Assembly: GCF_000307855.1 (NCBI RefSeq)
Contig: NZ_AJLR01000148.1
Location: forward strand, 1-64,000
DNA length: 64,000 nucleotides
Reading direction: 5' to 3'
Origin: Schinkia azotoformans LMG 9581
GTDB lineage: Bacteria > Bacillota > Bacilli > Bacillales > Bacillaceae_J
Shown: positions 44,609 through 53,961 of the stretch, piece by piece
Layout: each line of letters opens with the position of its first letter
Numbering within the stretch: the first letter of the stretch is position 1
The notes under the pieces: generated by a model
Told to the model about the DNA's origin: nothing
The model's database searches: none
The model's input: the letters and a program-made list of their open reading frames with translations, nothing else
Program-made: the position numbers and the translations under genes

Positions 44609-46072
44609 ATGCTAAGAGAATCAGAATTTAACGGAGTACGTTCAATCGCTTTGTATTGTCGAGTATCAACAGATGAACAAGCACGTGAAGGTGTTTCTTT
44701 AGATGAACAACAAGAACGGCTAAAAGCATACTGTCGTGCCATGGGATGGAATCATGAAATCGAGCTTTTCATTGACGATGGTTATTCCGCTAAAAATACG
44801 GAAAGACCTCAGTTAAGGAAACTCTTAAACTCAGTGAAGATAGGCCAAATTTCAAAAGTCATGGTAACCAAATTAGATCGAATGAGTCGTAAATTATTAG
44901 ACTTATTAAATCTAATTGACTTATTTCAAGAACATGAGGTTTCATTTATTTCGATTAGTGAATCCTTTGACACTAACACGCCGTCCGGACGGCTTACCTT
45001 ACAAGTATTAGGAGCTGTTGCCGAATTTGAACGTGAACGGATTCGTGAACGTGTTTTTGATAATATGCTTCATGCAGCCAGCAATGGAAAATGGTTAACC
45101 CAAAGTCCATACGGATATCAATTAGTGGAGAAAAATTTGGTTATCAATGAATCAGAAGCAGCCATCGTCAGAAGAATATTCAACTCGTACCTGCATGAGG
45201 GGAAAGGCTATTTTGCGATTGCTAAGCAGCTCAATGAAGAAAATATCCCTTCTAGATTCAACAAAGAATGGTCTCTTAGATCCATAAAACTCCTGCTTTC
45301 TAATCCAGTATATAAAGGAACACTCGTATGGAATCGAGTAAATTCAAGCAAAAAGAAACGACAAGAAAAGGAAGAAGAAGAATGGGTCATTGTTGATGAT
45401 TGCTTGCCTACCATTATTGATAAAGAAACTTGGGAAGCAGTGCAAAATAGATTAAATAAAAAACAAATACCGTCACGTGCACAATCAAGTCCACACCTAC
45501 TCGGAGGTTTATTAAAGTGTGGCAACTGTGGCGGTGGCATGAGCATATCGTGGTCAGGTTCCAAAAACAACAGATACCGGGTCTATCGTTGTTCGAATAA
45601 TAAAAATAAAGGAACGTGTACCAGTAAGCAATTTAAAGCCGATGAAGTTGAAGCTTGGTTTAAACAGGGATTGCTCCAATTAACAAAAAACTTTAGCTCA
45701 GAAATACTATTAAAACTTTCTGAACAAACAACAGATAACCGGAACATTAACAACGAACAAAAAATTAGATCAGCAAAAGCAAGGTATAACAGAAAAGTCG
45801 AGGCTTATACAGCTGGGCTCATAGAATTAAATGATTTAACTGAAGAAAAGCAGCGGATGGATCAGATTATCGAAGCATTACAAAGTGAGGAAAAACATCA
45901 AGAAATTGATTTAGAAAAAGTGCAGAAAAGTATTGAGTCAAAAATAGGAAATGTTGTGAATACTATTGACACCTTGCCTATTGAAGATGCTAAGGCTTTG
46001 ATTTCTACACTTGTGGAAAAAGTAGTAATTAAAGGGGAAAAAGAAATTGAAATAAAACTTTCTATTTTTTAA
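44609..46072 (+). CDS. large serine recombinase (SpoIVCA/SprA type)
   Basis: This 487-residue protein has a resolvase domain (about 10-150) with the nucleophile in YCRVSTDEQA and TKLDRMSRKLLDLL. The recombinase domain lies at 165-270 (YGYQLV, NPVYKGTLVWN), a zinc ribbon at about 300-350 (CGNCGGGM ... YRCSNNKNKGTC), and a coiled-coil reaches to about 440. Of the three recombinases it looks most like the phage and skin integrases. It is transcribed alone, opposite to the other two, and is the best single candidate for spoVR excision (inference). A mother-cell promoter is not evident in the 110-bp upstream gap. Confidence 0.88.
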   Translation: MLRESEFNGVRSIALYCRVSTDEQAREGVSLDEQQERLKAYCRAMGWNHEIELFIDDGYSAKNTERPQLRKLLNSVKIGQISKVMVTKLDRMSRKLLDLLNLIDLFQEHEVSFISISESFDTNTPSGRLTLQVLGAVAEFERERIRERVFDNMLHAASNGKWLTQSPYGYQLVEKNLVINESEAAIVRRIFNSYLHEGKGYFAIAKQLNEENIPSRFNKEWSLRSIKLLLSNPVYKGTLVWNRVNSSKKKRQEKEEEEWVIVDDCLPTIIDKETWEAVQNRLNKKQIPSRAQSSPHLLGGLLKCGNCGGGMSISWSGSKNNRYRVYRCSNNKNKGTCTSKQFKADEVEAWFKQGLLQLTKNFSSEILLKLSEQTTDNRNINNEQKIRSAKARYNRKVEAYTAGLIELNDLTEEKQRMDQIIEALQSEEKHQEIDLEKVQKSIESKIGNVVNTIDTLPIEDAKALISTLVEKVVIKGEKEIEIKLSIF

Positions 46073-46101
46073 TCCCCTTTTTATTAATTCGTAATTTTGA
46101 T

Positions 46102-48258
46102 CTACAAAATTATTTTTGTGAAAAATGGGTCATTTTTGAGTTTATTAATAAAATCGATATTTTTTAAACAAATTAAATCAAACCTATCTGAATCATTGCA
46201 AATTTTTTCAAGTAAGTGTAATTTATATGAACATTTACCTAAATGTATAGACAGGTTGATCGGTAATAAAAAGTCAGTTCTTTTAGCAGATTCAGTTAAT
46301 CTTAAGTTATATTCTAAGCTCCATTTTTGGTGTAAGTAAATTAGCAGAACAATTTTATTAAAATTATATTCATATATTGATTTATTGAAATCAAAATCAT
46401 ATTTTAATTTATTTGATATGGGTCTTTTTCCTAATAATTCGTCTATTAATACTCTATTTTCTTCAACTTTACATAAAAAATCACTTATTTCCTCACCACT
46501 ATAATTAGTAACTAAAACTTTTAAAAGTAAACCAGTTACTTCATAATGGGAGAGCTCTGCACTTTTTATCAATGATTGTAAAAGTAAATATATAGTGATT
46601 TCCTTAAAATTAGTCGGTTTAGCTTGTTCTTTATTTCGATTTAAAAATTTGTTATTAAGCTTTTTTATATCTATTTTAATTCCAAGTAATTCAGTTCTAT
46701 TTGTATTAATCCCTAAAAAATTTTCACTTTTGAATTTATCAAATTCACTCACATATCTTAAGACAGATGTTAAAAATTTCAAATCATTTCTTTCAATTGC
46801 ATTAATCAATAATGCCTTATAAACAATAAGTAAATCCTCTTTTTCTATCAATTTGTCATCAATTAATCCGCTTATTTTTTTAAAAACCAAATTTAATGAA
46901 CTATGGTTCTTAATATATAGTCCCATCGAAAGTTCATAAATTGATTGCAAAAATTCAGCAACTATTTCATAGTAATTTAGCTTTAATTCCTTTAGCACTC
47001 TAGCGTCATGAGATTGTAGAGAATAATTAAACCCTTTTGGTCCCATATTAAAAAACTGGAGTAAACAATCATGACCCTCATCTAACTTATTTTTTTCAAA
47101 TAACAAGAAGACTAATCCAATATGGTTTTTTAACAAAGATCTATAAAGTGAAATATAATGTTGTTTATCTCTCCTAAGAAAGAATAAATACCTATCTTCG
47201 TTTATTAAATAATATAATCTGTGATCATTATGTATGTAATCCATGGTTATTTTCCACGACTTATAATTACTTACAAATAATTCATTCATGTTATTATTTA
47301 CAGTTATAGTAAACATTTGATAAATAGACTCTACTTTTGTATGTAGACTATCATAAAGAAGCTTCCTACATAAATAAGTATTATCATTTGATCTAATAGT
47401 AAATAACGTAGACGAAAAAGACATTTCTAAAATAAGTTGTTTAGTTTCTTTAATCGACTTTTTTAACTGGGCTCCTAAATTCAATCTTCTCCATAGACTT
47501 TTGAAGCTCGAATAAGCTAAAATTATAGAAATAATAAAAAAGATAAATGTAACAGTAACGTTAACAAGACCATCATTAATTATATAGAGATTCGCTTCCC
47601 CGTTAATGGCATTAGCCCTTTGAATCAAAAATACCTGATAACGAGATAAAATTATCGTAAATAATGAAAATAACAAAAAATGTAACATCAATAAGTCAGT
47701 TTGATTTTTATTCATTGAGGATAATGAAGTTAATTTTTGTTCTCTATATGTAAAGATATAAATAGTGATACTTGTCGGTAAGATTACAGACAATATTTTC
47801 CATAATAAATCTAGAAATGTTACTTTATTTAATAGTTTTTTTTCTATTATTCTATTTATCTCTCCAATATTTACCGGATCTAGATTCGGTATATGTTGAA
47901 ATGTAATTATATTAAAATATTTGTAAATACCTATTAAAATATTTACTATTTCATCCCTCTGAAAAACCTTAACAATTAATGAAAAATAAATAATCAAAAC
48001 AATCATCATGAAAATTAATGGTCTTCTTAAAAACCATCCTACTAAAATCCTGAGATAATGTTTAATCGTAAAAAATACAACAAGTACAATTTGCGTTATT
48101 AATTTTATTACAAAAAATATTAATTTATAATAAAAGTTTTCTTTCCATCCTGGTGGTATTATCTTATCAATACTATCTATAAATTCTTTCCAATGTTTTA
48201 TTATTAATACTAATACTGTTATAAGTCCAGTAAACAAAGCTACATATACATCTTTCAT
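46102..48258 (-). CDS. large membrane protein of unknown function, Panacea-linked
   Basis: About 718 residues are encoded from ATG 48258, behind AGGAG; a frame extension to 48303 lacks a signal. Six hydrophobic segments occupy the first 260 residues or so. A long cytosolic region of about 450 residues, rich in Leu, Lys and Asn, follows with no recognised motif. It lies 41 bp after the Panacea-domain gene on the same strand. Panacea proteins act as antitoxins for varied, often membrane-active, toxins. This protein could therefore be the toxic membrane effector of a defence pair, but no homology supports that directly. Confidence 0.6.
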   Translation of the reverse strand: MKDVYVALFTGLITVLVLIIKHWKEFIDSIDKIIPPGWKENFYYKLIFFVIKLITQIVLVVFFTIKHYLRILVGWFLRRPLIFMMIVLIIYFSLIVKVFQRDEIVNILIGIYKYFNIITFQHIPNLDPVNIGEINRIIEKKLLNKVTFLDLLWKILSVILPTSITIYIFTYREQKLTSLSSMNKNQTDLLMLHFLLFSLFTIILSRYQVFLIQRANAINGEANLYIINDGLVNVTVTFIFFIISIILAYSSFKSLWRRLNLGAQLKKSIKETKQLILEMSFSSTLFTIRSNDNTYLCRKLLYDSLHTKVESIYQMFTITVNNNMNELFVSNYKSWKITMDYIHNDHRLYYLINEDRYLFFLRRDKQHYISLYRSLLKNHIGLVFLLFEKNKLDEGHDCLLQFFNMGPKGFNYSLQSHDARVLKELKLNYYEIVAEFLQSIYELSMGLYIKNHSSLNLVFKKISGLIDDKLIEKEDLLIVYKALLINAIERNDLKFLTSVLRYVSEFDKFKSENFLGINTNRTELLGIKIDIKKLNNKFLNRNKEQAKPTNFKEITIYLLLQSLIKSAELSHYEVTGLLLKVLVTNYSGEEISDFLCKVEENRVLIDELLGKRPISNKLKYDFDFNKSIYEYNFNKIVLLIYLHQKWSLEYNLRLTESAKRTDFLLPINLSIHLGKCSYKLHLLEKICNDSDRFDLICLKNIDFINKLKNDPFFTKIIL

Positions 48259-48299
48259 TGGAAATCTACTCCTAACAAAAATAGAGTGACATAACAACA

Positions 48300-48785
48300 T
48301 CACTCTTCAAAAATAATTGATTTGAAATACTCTCTCATACTTTCTTTTGTTATTACATTATTTGAAGACTGGAACGGAAGTAAATCTCCTCTGGCTATAA
48401 TCCAAGGTTTCTCTTCATGTGTAAAATTCTCCAATTGCTTGCCAGTATAGTGACCAAAATTTTCCCAAATAAAATCTAATATTTCTTTTGCTTTTACATC
48501 TATATTTAGCTCGGAACCATTTTTTTCTATATCAAGATAGCCATTTTGACTATAAACTCCATATAAATCAGGTGAAACAGGACCGTGTACCCATGCCTCT
48601 AGCTGCTCATCAAAAAGCGGTTCATTTGTTAATGCTAGATACCATCCTTGTGCATAATAAACTAACTTCTGTAACTTTAAGTGTGTAACAGAATATTTAG
48701 TGTTTGGAGAACTTTTGGCTATAAAATAATCAGCAACTTGTATAACAGAAAGAGGTACCAATTTATTTTTCCTCCTCTTATTCAT
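48300..48785 (-). CDS. Panacea-domain (DUF4065, SocA-like) protein
   Basis: About 161 residues are encoded from ATG 48785. The family core is clear: VADYFIAKS, THLKLQKLVYYAQGWYLALTNEPLFDEQLEAWVHGPVSPDLY and a C-terminal WIIARGD. The domain (GepA/SocA/PanA) is found in antitoxins and proteolytic adaptors, often on mobile elements. A longer in-frame start at 48842 would fall near the attachment junction and is less likely. This is the rightmost gene of the element, about 100 bp from the spoVR junction, and is followed by the membrane protein gene. Confidence 0.85.
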   Translation of the reverse strand: MNKRRKNKLVPLSVIQVADYFIAKSSPNTKYSVTHLKLQKLVYYAQGWYLALTNEPLFDEQLEAWVHGPVSPDLYGVYSQNGYLDIEKNGSELNIDVKAKEILDFIWENFGHYTGKQLENFTHEEKPWIIARGDLLPFQSSNNVITKESMREYFKSIIFEE

Positions 48786-48883
48786 TTTTTCTATAATACA
48801 CCATATAACCTTATAAAAGAAAGAGGTTATTTGAATATTCAATTTTAGCCTTCCTTTCCGTATAAGCTCCTACAGAGAAGGAA

Positions 48884-48898
48884 GCCCAGCCTTCGTTC
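48884..48898. repeat. right attachment core (attR-like)
   Basis: GCCCAGCCTTCGTTC is an exact copy of 32176-32190 in the same orientation, 16,708 bp away. Confidence 0.85.
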
Positions 48899-49683
48899 AT
48901 GATTTTCGTTTCCAACTGTGGCCAGAAATACAACATTTCCTCACGCATCATCGTTAAAATATCCCTTTGCCATTCATCTAGTTCACGGCTGTATTCTTGA
49001 ATAAATAAGAGGATATCTTTTTCAGGCTGCGGTGGAAATCTTTTTCTTTTCTTTTTGGGCTGATCTTTTTTTACATTCCGATCATCCATCCGCCACAAAT
49101 CATCATATGGTGTGACATTGGTCTGTTCATCCTCTTCTTCATCAACAAATATATCCTCAATCGACCAAGAAAGCTGTGGTCTTAATATTGAAGGATCAAT
49201 ATGCTCTTGAATCGCAAGCACCGCATCTAAAAATTTCTCAACCTCAAGCTTCCCATGATCATGTTCATATTTCTTAATTCGATCAGCTGTTGCCGCCATG
49301 CTTTCAACCATATCCCGCTTCGTATTACTAAAGCGAACATTGTTTTTGAAAAAATCACAATGTGCTAAAACATGAGCAACGATTAATTTATTTTGAATTA
49401 AACTGTTAGTATTGAGCAAAAAAGCATAACATGGGTTGGAGTTAATAACGAGTTCATATATTTTACTTAATCCTAAGTCATAATGAAGCTTCATTTTATG
49501 AAATTGCTTTCCGAAGCTCCAATGCGAAAATCGTGTTGGCATACCGTAAGAACCGAATGTATATATAATATCGGCAGGACATATTTCATAACGCATTGGA
49601 TAAAAGTCTAGACCAAAGCCTTTCGCAATTTCGGTAATTTCCTCTATAGCATATTGTAATGCTTGATGTTCATTTCTTGCCAT
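48884..49683 (-). CDS. spoVR: spoVR, 5' part (gene interrupted by mobile element)
   Basis: This part holds the start (ATG 49683, with GGGGAG at the proper distance) and about the first 266 codons of SpoVR, up to IMNEGWAS at the junction. In the integrated state the frame runs on into the element and stops at 48811, adding about 24 foreign residues. Family features include [33 protein letters not shown] and [12 protein letters not shown]. Only excision of the element gives the full 473-residue protein. The gene normally acts in cortex formation late in sporulation. Confidence 0.92.
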
Positions 49684-49717
49684 TTTCATCTCCCCTTTTA
49701 GTCAAGCTGTTTTACTC

Positions 49718-49723
49718 TGTATG
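49718..49723 (-). promoter_or_regulatory. possible sigma-E -10 element of spoVR
   Basis: CATACA on the minus strand, 35 bp before the start codon, matches the sigma-E -10 core (CATACANT). No good -35 partner is seen. spoVR is known as a sigma-E gene in B. subtilis. Confidence 0.3.
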
Positions 49724-49800
49724 TTCAAAAAACTTGAAAACAACTTCTCTTTATGTAAATTTATGTGTTATACCTAGTTTTAATGAAAAAGATTAGCAAG

Positions 49801-49830
49801 AAAAAAACAGGTGTAATAAAAACTCACCTG
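49801..49830 (-). terminator. terminator of the germinant receptor operon
   Basis: On the minus strand CAGGTG and CACCTG pair around an AT-rich loop, followed by TTTTTTT. Confidence 0.65.
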
Positions 49831-49839
49831 CGATTAGCA

Positions 49840-50934
49840 TTATTCATTCTTTAATTTATCCTTTAAAGCAAAACCAACAAGCCAAATAAATAGCGGCACA
49901 CAAATTGCAATCGATAGGGAAATGCCGATCCATTCGTGTTCAATAAATCGCATTGCCCGTGCATGGTCAAAAACGATCCAATAGCCGAATCCACCAAACA
50001 AAAGCCCGACCGGGATTATTAGCGGGCGATAGCTTTTAAGTCCAAAGACTTTTTGTAGGGAAATCGAAGCACAATATAGACTCATCATACTTTGTGTTAA
50101 AAGTGATACTGCGAAAAATGCAACCATAATCATTTCATATCGATGTATGTAAACTCCAATTTGTGCACTTCTCGCCATCTGCATACAAGAAACAATATAT
50201 TCTCCGGCCACACGTGCTGACAGTACACCCGTTTCAACAATTGGCCACATTAATATAAATCCTGCTCCATATAAAACACCGGCCAGATTTGACCGTTTCC
50301 ATACCTTGATTTGCTTAACATTTGGCAAGATCAGCGCAATCATCATAAACACCATTGTCCAGTCAGCAAATAAATGGCGCCCCGCCCATGCTGTATTTAC
50401 TACACCTGATTCGAAAATTGGTAAAAGCTCGCGTATATCAAACTTCGCTATCGATCCAAGCAGCAATAATATATTTAAGCTTAGGACTGAAAAAACACCA
50501 ACTAGTGCCATTCTTGCAATGACCTCTATGCCAAAATATATTGCATAACACCCGACTACCATCGCAACAATAATAAATACCATTGTATGTGCATCAGGCA
50601 AAAAGTAGTCTTTTAAATGGTAGACAAATGTTGCCATAATGGGTCCCATTGAACAAAGAAAATAAATAAAAAAGATAATCGCCAACAACTTTCCAAACCA
50701 AGCTCCAATCATCTTTTTACCTTGTTCAATTAGGTCTCCCTTTGGCATCCGCTGTATAACCAAAACAACGAAAACTATAAAAGCGGCAGCGACCATATTC
50801 GCAATAATGGTTGAAAGCCAAATATCCCGCCCAACTTCACGTGCCATACTTCCCTGTGTTAGACCAATCGCTTTTGCATAAACCATGTTAATGATTAATC
50901 CCATTAACATTCCATTTGTAATTTGAACTCTCAT
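49840..50934 (-). CDS. spore germination permease, GerAB/GerKB type
   Basis: This 364-residue membrane protein has ten hydrophobic segments and belongs to the endospore germination permease family, an APC-like fold. It is the B subunit that binds the germinant within the inner spore membrane receptor. The N-terminal RVQITNGMLMGLIINMVYAK is typical. It is the third gene of the A-C-B operon, 13 bp after the C subunit gene. The germinant (amino acid, sugar or nucleoside) cannot be read from sequence. Confidence 0.92.
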   Translation of the reverse strand: MRVQITNGMLMGLIINMVYAKAIGLTQGSMAREVGRDIWLSTIIANMVAAAFIVFVVLVIQRMPKGDLIEQGKKMIGAWFGKLLAIIFFIYFLCSMGPIMATFVYHLKDYFLPDAHTMVFIIVAMVVGCYAIYFGIEVIARMALVGVFSVLSLNILLLLGSIAKFDIRELLPIFESGVVNTAWAGRHLFADWTMVFMMIALILPNVKQIKVWKRSNLAGVLYGAGFILMWPIVETGVLSARVAGEYIVSCMQMARSAQIGVYIHRYEMIMVAFFAVSLLTQSMMSLYCASISLQKVFGLKSYRPLIIPVGLLFGGFGYWIVFDHARAMRFIEHEWIGISLSIAICVPLFIWLVGFALKDKLKNE

Positions 50935-50947
50935 CGCTCATCCCTCA

Positions 50948-52162
50948 TCATTTTCCGGAACGGGTTGGACTGTATAATAAAACTCCACCTTTTACCTTTG
51001 CGTCGACATTTACTGTAAACTCCACATCTGAAAAAGTTGAATTCCATGACTTTTTAATGGTTTTCCACTCACTGGGAAACTTATTATTAAATCTTTGACC
51101 CAATTCTAGAAAATCCGATTTATACTCTTTTTGAGCTTTTGTTAGTAATTTTTCGATATTCCCCTTAACGGTTCTCTCTAGTTCTTTTTCTATCGTTCTT
51201 ACATCTTCCTCATCTTCAATGGTAAAAGGACAACCTGCTTCGACAACATTCACAAATGCTTTAAAATTAACAGTAAAAGAAGGCTTCCCATTTTTATACG
51301 CTGGAGTCACATCGAATCTATCATGAACAATTTCCGCTGTTAGTACATCCTCTGGATTTTTCGGACATGATAGTACAACTATTTGCGATCTTACCTTTTC
51401 AATAAATAATACAGCTGCTTTAGAATCATCCCTGTCCAAAATACCAACAAGTTTGTCTCCCTTAAATACACCGGCTCCTTCTAACTCAACTTGTTTATAG
51501 GCCCCTGCTTGACCTACTTTTTTATTAGAAACCCCGCGTTCAATCAAACGAACTCTTGCAATAACCGGCTGGGTTGTTTCACTTAAGTAGGCCGATTGGA
51601 CGTCAAGTAATTCCGTCCTTGGGGATGCCCCTGAAATATCTGTGTAACGATAAAGCTTGTCAAGTGCTTCCCCGGGAATAACCTCCAACCCAGTCACAGT
51701 AGAAATTACGTCTTTTGCCTTATTCGGTGTTATGGCTACCCAAGTCCGCATACGCAGCTCGGGATTTCTTGTAAAAAAATCAATAACATCCTTAATTCCT
51801 TCCCTTGCTACATCTTCATTTATTACGATGATATAGTTATGGGCCCAAAACACCCTCCGTGTTGAAAATGATGCCAAATGCCGAATTGCTTCAAATAATG
51901 TTTCACCTTGGGAAGATGCGGACCAAATTGGATCACCTGTACCACCAGAAGGTGCTCCCGTTTGTCCCCTTGAATCTGCAGGGCGGGCAACTTCTATCGT
52001 TACTTCATACCCTTTATCTTCAGAATTTCCCTCTGTAGGGTTCTCAATTTTATCAATGCCTACGGCCATAACTATTGCCAAATCATTAATTTCTCTTTTC
52101 CCACTGCAACCTGAAAGGATAATGATCAGAATAACAAATGATAAGTAGATCGGCTTTGTCAT
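50948..52162 (-). CDS. spore germination lipoprotein, Ger(x)C family
   Basis: This 404-residue protein has a signal peptide ending in the lipobox LSGC (Cys about residue 19). It carries the Ger(x)C N- and C-terminal domains (RRVFWAHNYIIVINEDVAREG; IEKELERTVKGNIEKLLTKAQ). It is the C subunit of a GerA-type receptor on the outer face of the inner spore membrane. Its start overlaps the A subunit gene by 4 bp. Confidence 0.92.
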   Translation of the reverse strand: MTKPIYLSFVILIIILSGCSGKREINDLAIVMAVGIDKIENPTEGNSEDKGYEVTIEVARPADSRGQTGAPSGGTGDPIWSASSQGETLFEAIRHLASFSTRRVFWAHNYIIVINEDVAREGIKDVIDFFTRNPELRMRTWVAITPNKAKDVISTVTGLEVIPGEALDKLYRYTDISGASPRTELLDVQSAYLSETTQPVIARVRLIERGVSNKKVGQAGAYKQVELEGAGVFKGDKLVGILDRDDSKAAVLFIEKVRSQIVVLSCPKNPEDVLTAEIVHDRFDVTPAYKNGKPSFTVNFKAFVNVVEAGCPFTIEDEEDVRTIEKELERTVKGNIEKLLTKAQKEYKSDFLELGQRFNNKFPSEWKTIKKSWNSTFSDVEFTVNVDAKVKGGVLLYSPTRSGK

Positions 52163-53817
52163 TCATTTTTCTCTCCTTTCAGTTTTTTTGGTTTTCTAAA
52201 GCCTTTCTTAGATTCTTGAACGTCTTTATCAGCCTTATCAGCCTTATCATCCGTTTTTTCGTTCTTTTTACCTGGTTGAATTTCCGGTGGCTGCGGTATT
52301 TGGTTCTCTTTTACCCGGTCTTCCTGCCCTTCAGCTAGTTCAGGTTGACTTATCATTTTCCACCATGGGAAACGGATGAGTGCATCTTTTTGATCTGATG
52401 GTTTAAAGGGCGTGGCAGGTGCTAAATAAGGTTCACCAAAGGAACGAATGGAAATGGCATGGATGGCCAGTAGGGAAAAGCAAGCAGCAAATCCTAACAA
52501 CCCCATCGTTCCTGACGCAATTAGCAGTGGAAATCGGATAAGCCGAATGGAAAAGGATGCCGCATAGTTTGGAATTGCAAATGAGGCAATACCAGTCAAC
52601 GCTACAACAATGACCATAAAAGGTGACACTAGTCCTGCTTGAACAGCAGCCTGTCCTATAATTAATGATCCAACGATACTTACAGCCTGCCCAACTGGCT
52701 TAGGCATTCGTAAACCAGCTTCGCGCATGAGTTCGAAAGCCGTTTCCATAATAAGGGCCTCTAACAATACTGGATATGGTACAATCTCACGACCAGAAGC
52801 AATTGTTAACGCCAACGAAGTAGGAATCATCTCTTGATGGAAGCTTGCCAACATAACATAGAACGATGGCAAAGTTAGGCTTATCAGAAAAGCAATGTAG
52901 CGAACTATTCTATAAAAAGTAGCTGTATAGTATCTGGAATAATAATCATCACTTGCCTGTAAGAATTGCCAAAAGTAGGTCGGTGCAACCAACACAAATG
53001 GTGAATTATCAACAAAGATGGCAACTCTGCCCTCAAGAATAGATGCTGCTACCTTATCAGGTCGTTCTGTGCTTTGAATCGTTGGGAATGGTGAGAGCGG
53101 TGCGTCCTCAATCAATTCTTCTATATAGCCACTTTCTAAAACTGAATCAATTTTTATCTTTTGCAGTCTGCTCCTTATCTCTTTTAATACTTCCTCTTTT
53201 ACAGTACCTTTCAAATAAGCGATATTTATATCTGTTTTAGTTTTTGTTCCGATTTTCATTGCCTCTATTCTGAATAACGGGTCACGTATACGGCGACGAA
53301 CTAAGGCCGTATTCGAACGGACATTTTCAGTAAACCCATCACGTGGTCCTCTAACAACCTGTTCTGCGACAGGTTCATCTACGGAGCGCGTATTCCAACC
53401 TCTTGTTGAAACAGTAAAAGCTTCTTTACTACCATTTATAAAAAAAACGGTATTACCGCTTAAGATTTCATCAATAGCCTCTTCTAGCTTTGTTAAAGGC
53501 TTTGTTGAAGGATGTAGAATCAAATTTTCAATCATTTTTTTTGTAATTTCATCTTTAATAGGACCAACTTCACTATTTACAATTAATTCTGAGGTTTTGA
53601 AAAACATCACTTCTATAACGTTTTGAATTTCTTGTGTATTGACAAGACCATCCGTATAAAAACAGACCATCCGAATATCAGTATGTGCATGAAAAATGAA
53701 TTCCCTTTTTGCGAGATCGACACTGTCTTCTAGAATGTCTTTAATAATCTTTACATTCTCATCTATATTTTCTGCAAATTGTTGCTGGAGTTTTTCTTTA
53801 ATTGAATTGTTGTCCAT
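52159..53817 (-). CDS. spore germination protein, GerAA/GerKA type
   Basis: This 552-residue A subunit has an N-terminal cytosolic domain (1-290), a membrane part with four to five segments (300-440; PFVLVAPTYFWQFLQASDDYY, IVPYPVLLEALIMETAFELMREAGLRMP), and a Lys/Glu-rich C-terminal tail. GerA-type A subunits form the ion channel of the germinant receptor. It is the first gene of the operon, with AAGGGG before the ATG. The operon is expected to be sigma-G-dependent, but I could not find a clean sigma-G promoter upstream. Confidence 0.93.
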   Translation of the reverse strand: MDNNSIKEKLQQQFAENIDENVKIIKDILEDSVDLAKREFIFHAHTDIRMVCFYTDGLVNTQEIQNVIEVMFFKTSELIVNSEVGPIKDEITKKMIENLILHPSTKPLTKLEEAIDEILSGNTVFFINGSKEAFTVSTRGWNTRSVDEPVAEQVVRGPRDGFTENVRSNTALVRRRIRDPLFRIEAMKIGTKTKTDINIAYLKGTVKEEVLKEIRSRLQKIKIDSVLESGYIEELIEDAPLSPFPTIQSTERPDKVAASILEGRVAIFVDNSPFVLVAPTYFWQFLQASDDYYSRYYTATFYRIVRYIAFLISLTLPSFYVMLASFHQEMIPTSLALTIASGREIVPYPVLLEALIMETAFELMREAGLRMPKPVGQAVSIVGSLIIGQAAVQAGLVSPFMVIVVALTGIASFAIPNYAASFSIRLIRFPLLIASGTMGLLGFAACFSLLAIHAISIRSFGEPYLAPATPFKPSDQKDALIRFPWWKMISQPELAEGQEDRVKENQIPQPPEIQPGKKNEKTDDKADKADKDVQESKKGFRKPKKLKGEKNE

Positions 53818-53961
53818 ATAAGTACCCCTTCACACGGCATGCCTATTATTTTCTTTCCTTTTCGACAAGGTTTTATTCAATTTTTGGTTAAATCTAGTAC
53901 GGGACGGAAAAAATAGTGAGTGAAATTCCGAATAATTTTTTTATGAAAGGGCGTTATTAGT

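Larger units (their letters stand above)
32191..48898. mobile_element. spoVR intervening element (16,708 bp) carrying defence genes
   Basis: The element separates the two halves of spoVR. It is bounded by a directly repeated 15-bp core, and excision would leave one copy and an intact gene. It encodes three large serine recombinases, an XRE regulator, Gabija-like and Septu-like genes, a UPF0175/DUF3368 pair, a Panacea-domain protein with a membrane protein, and two small unknown proteins. No phage structural, replication or conjugation genes are present, so it is a non-phage integrated element. The arrangement parallels the sigK skin element and the SPbeta/spsM system of B. subtilis. From memory, a spoVR-intervening element (vrin) has been described in Geobacillus. 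Confidence 0.9.

Noticed and set aside
32191-48898. Intervening element as a prophage
   Set aside because: No capsid, tail, terminase, portal, lysis or replication genes are present; only recombinases, regulators and defence cargo.
53818-53900. sigma-G promoter for the germinant receptor operon
   Set aside because: A TGAATA-like -35 exists on the minus strand, but no CATACTA-like -10 lies at the required distance.
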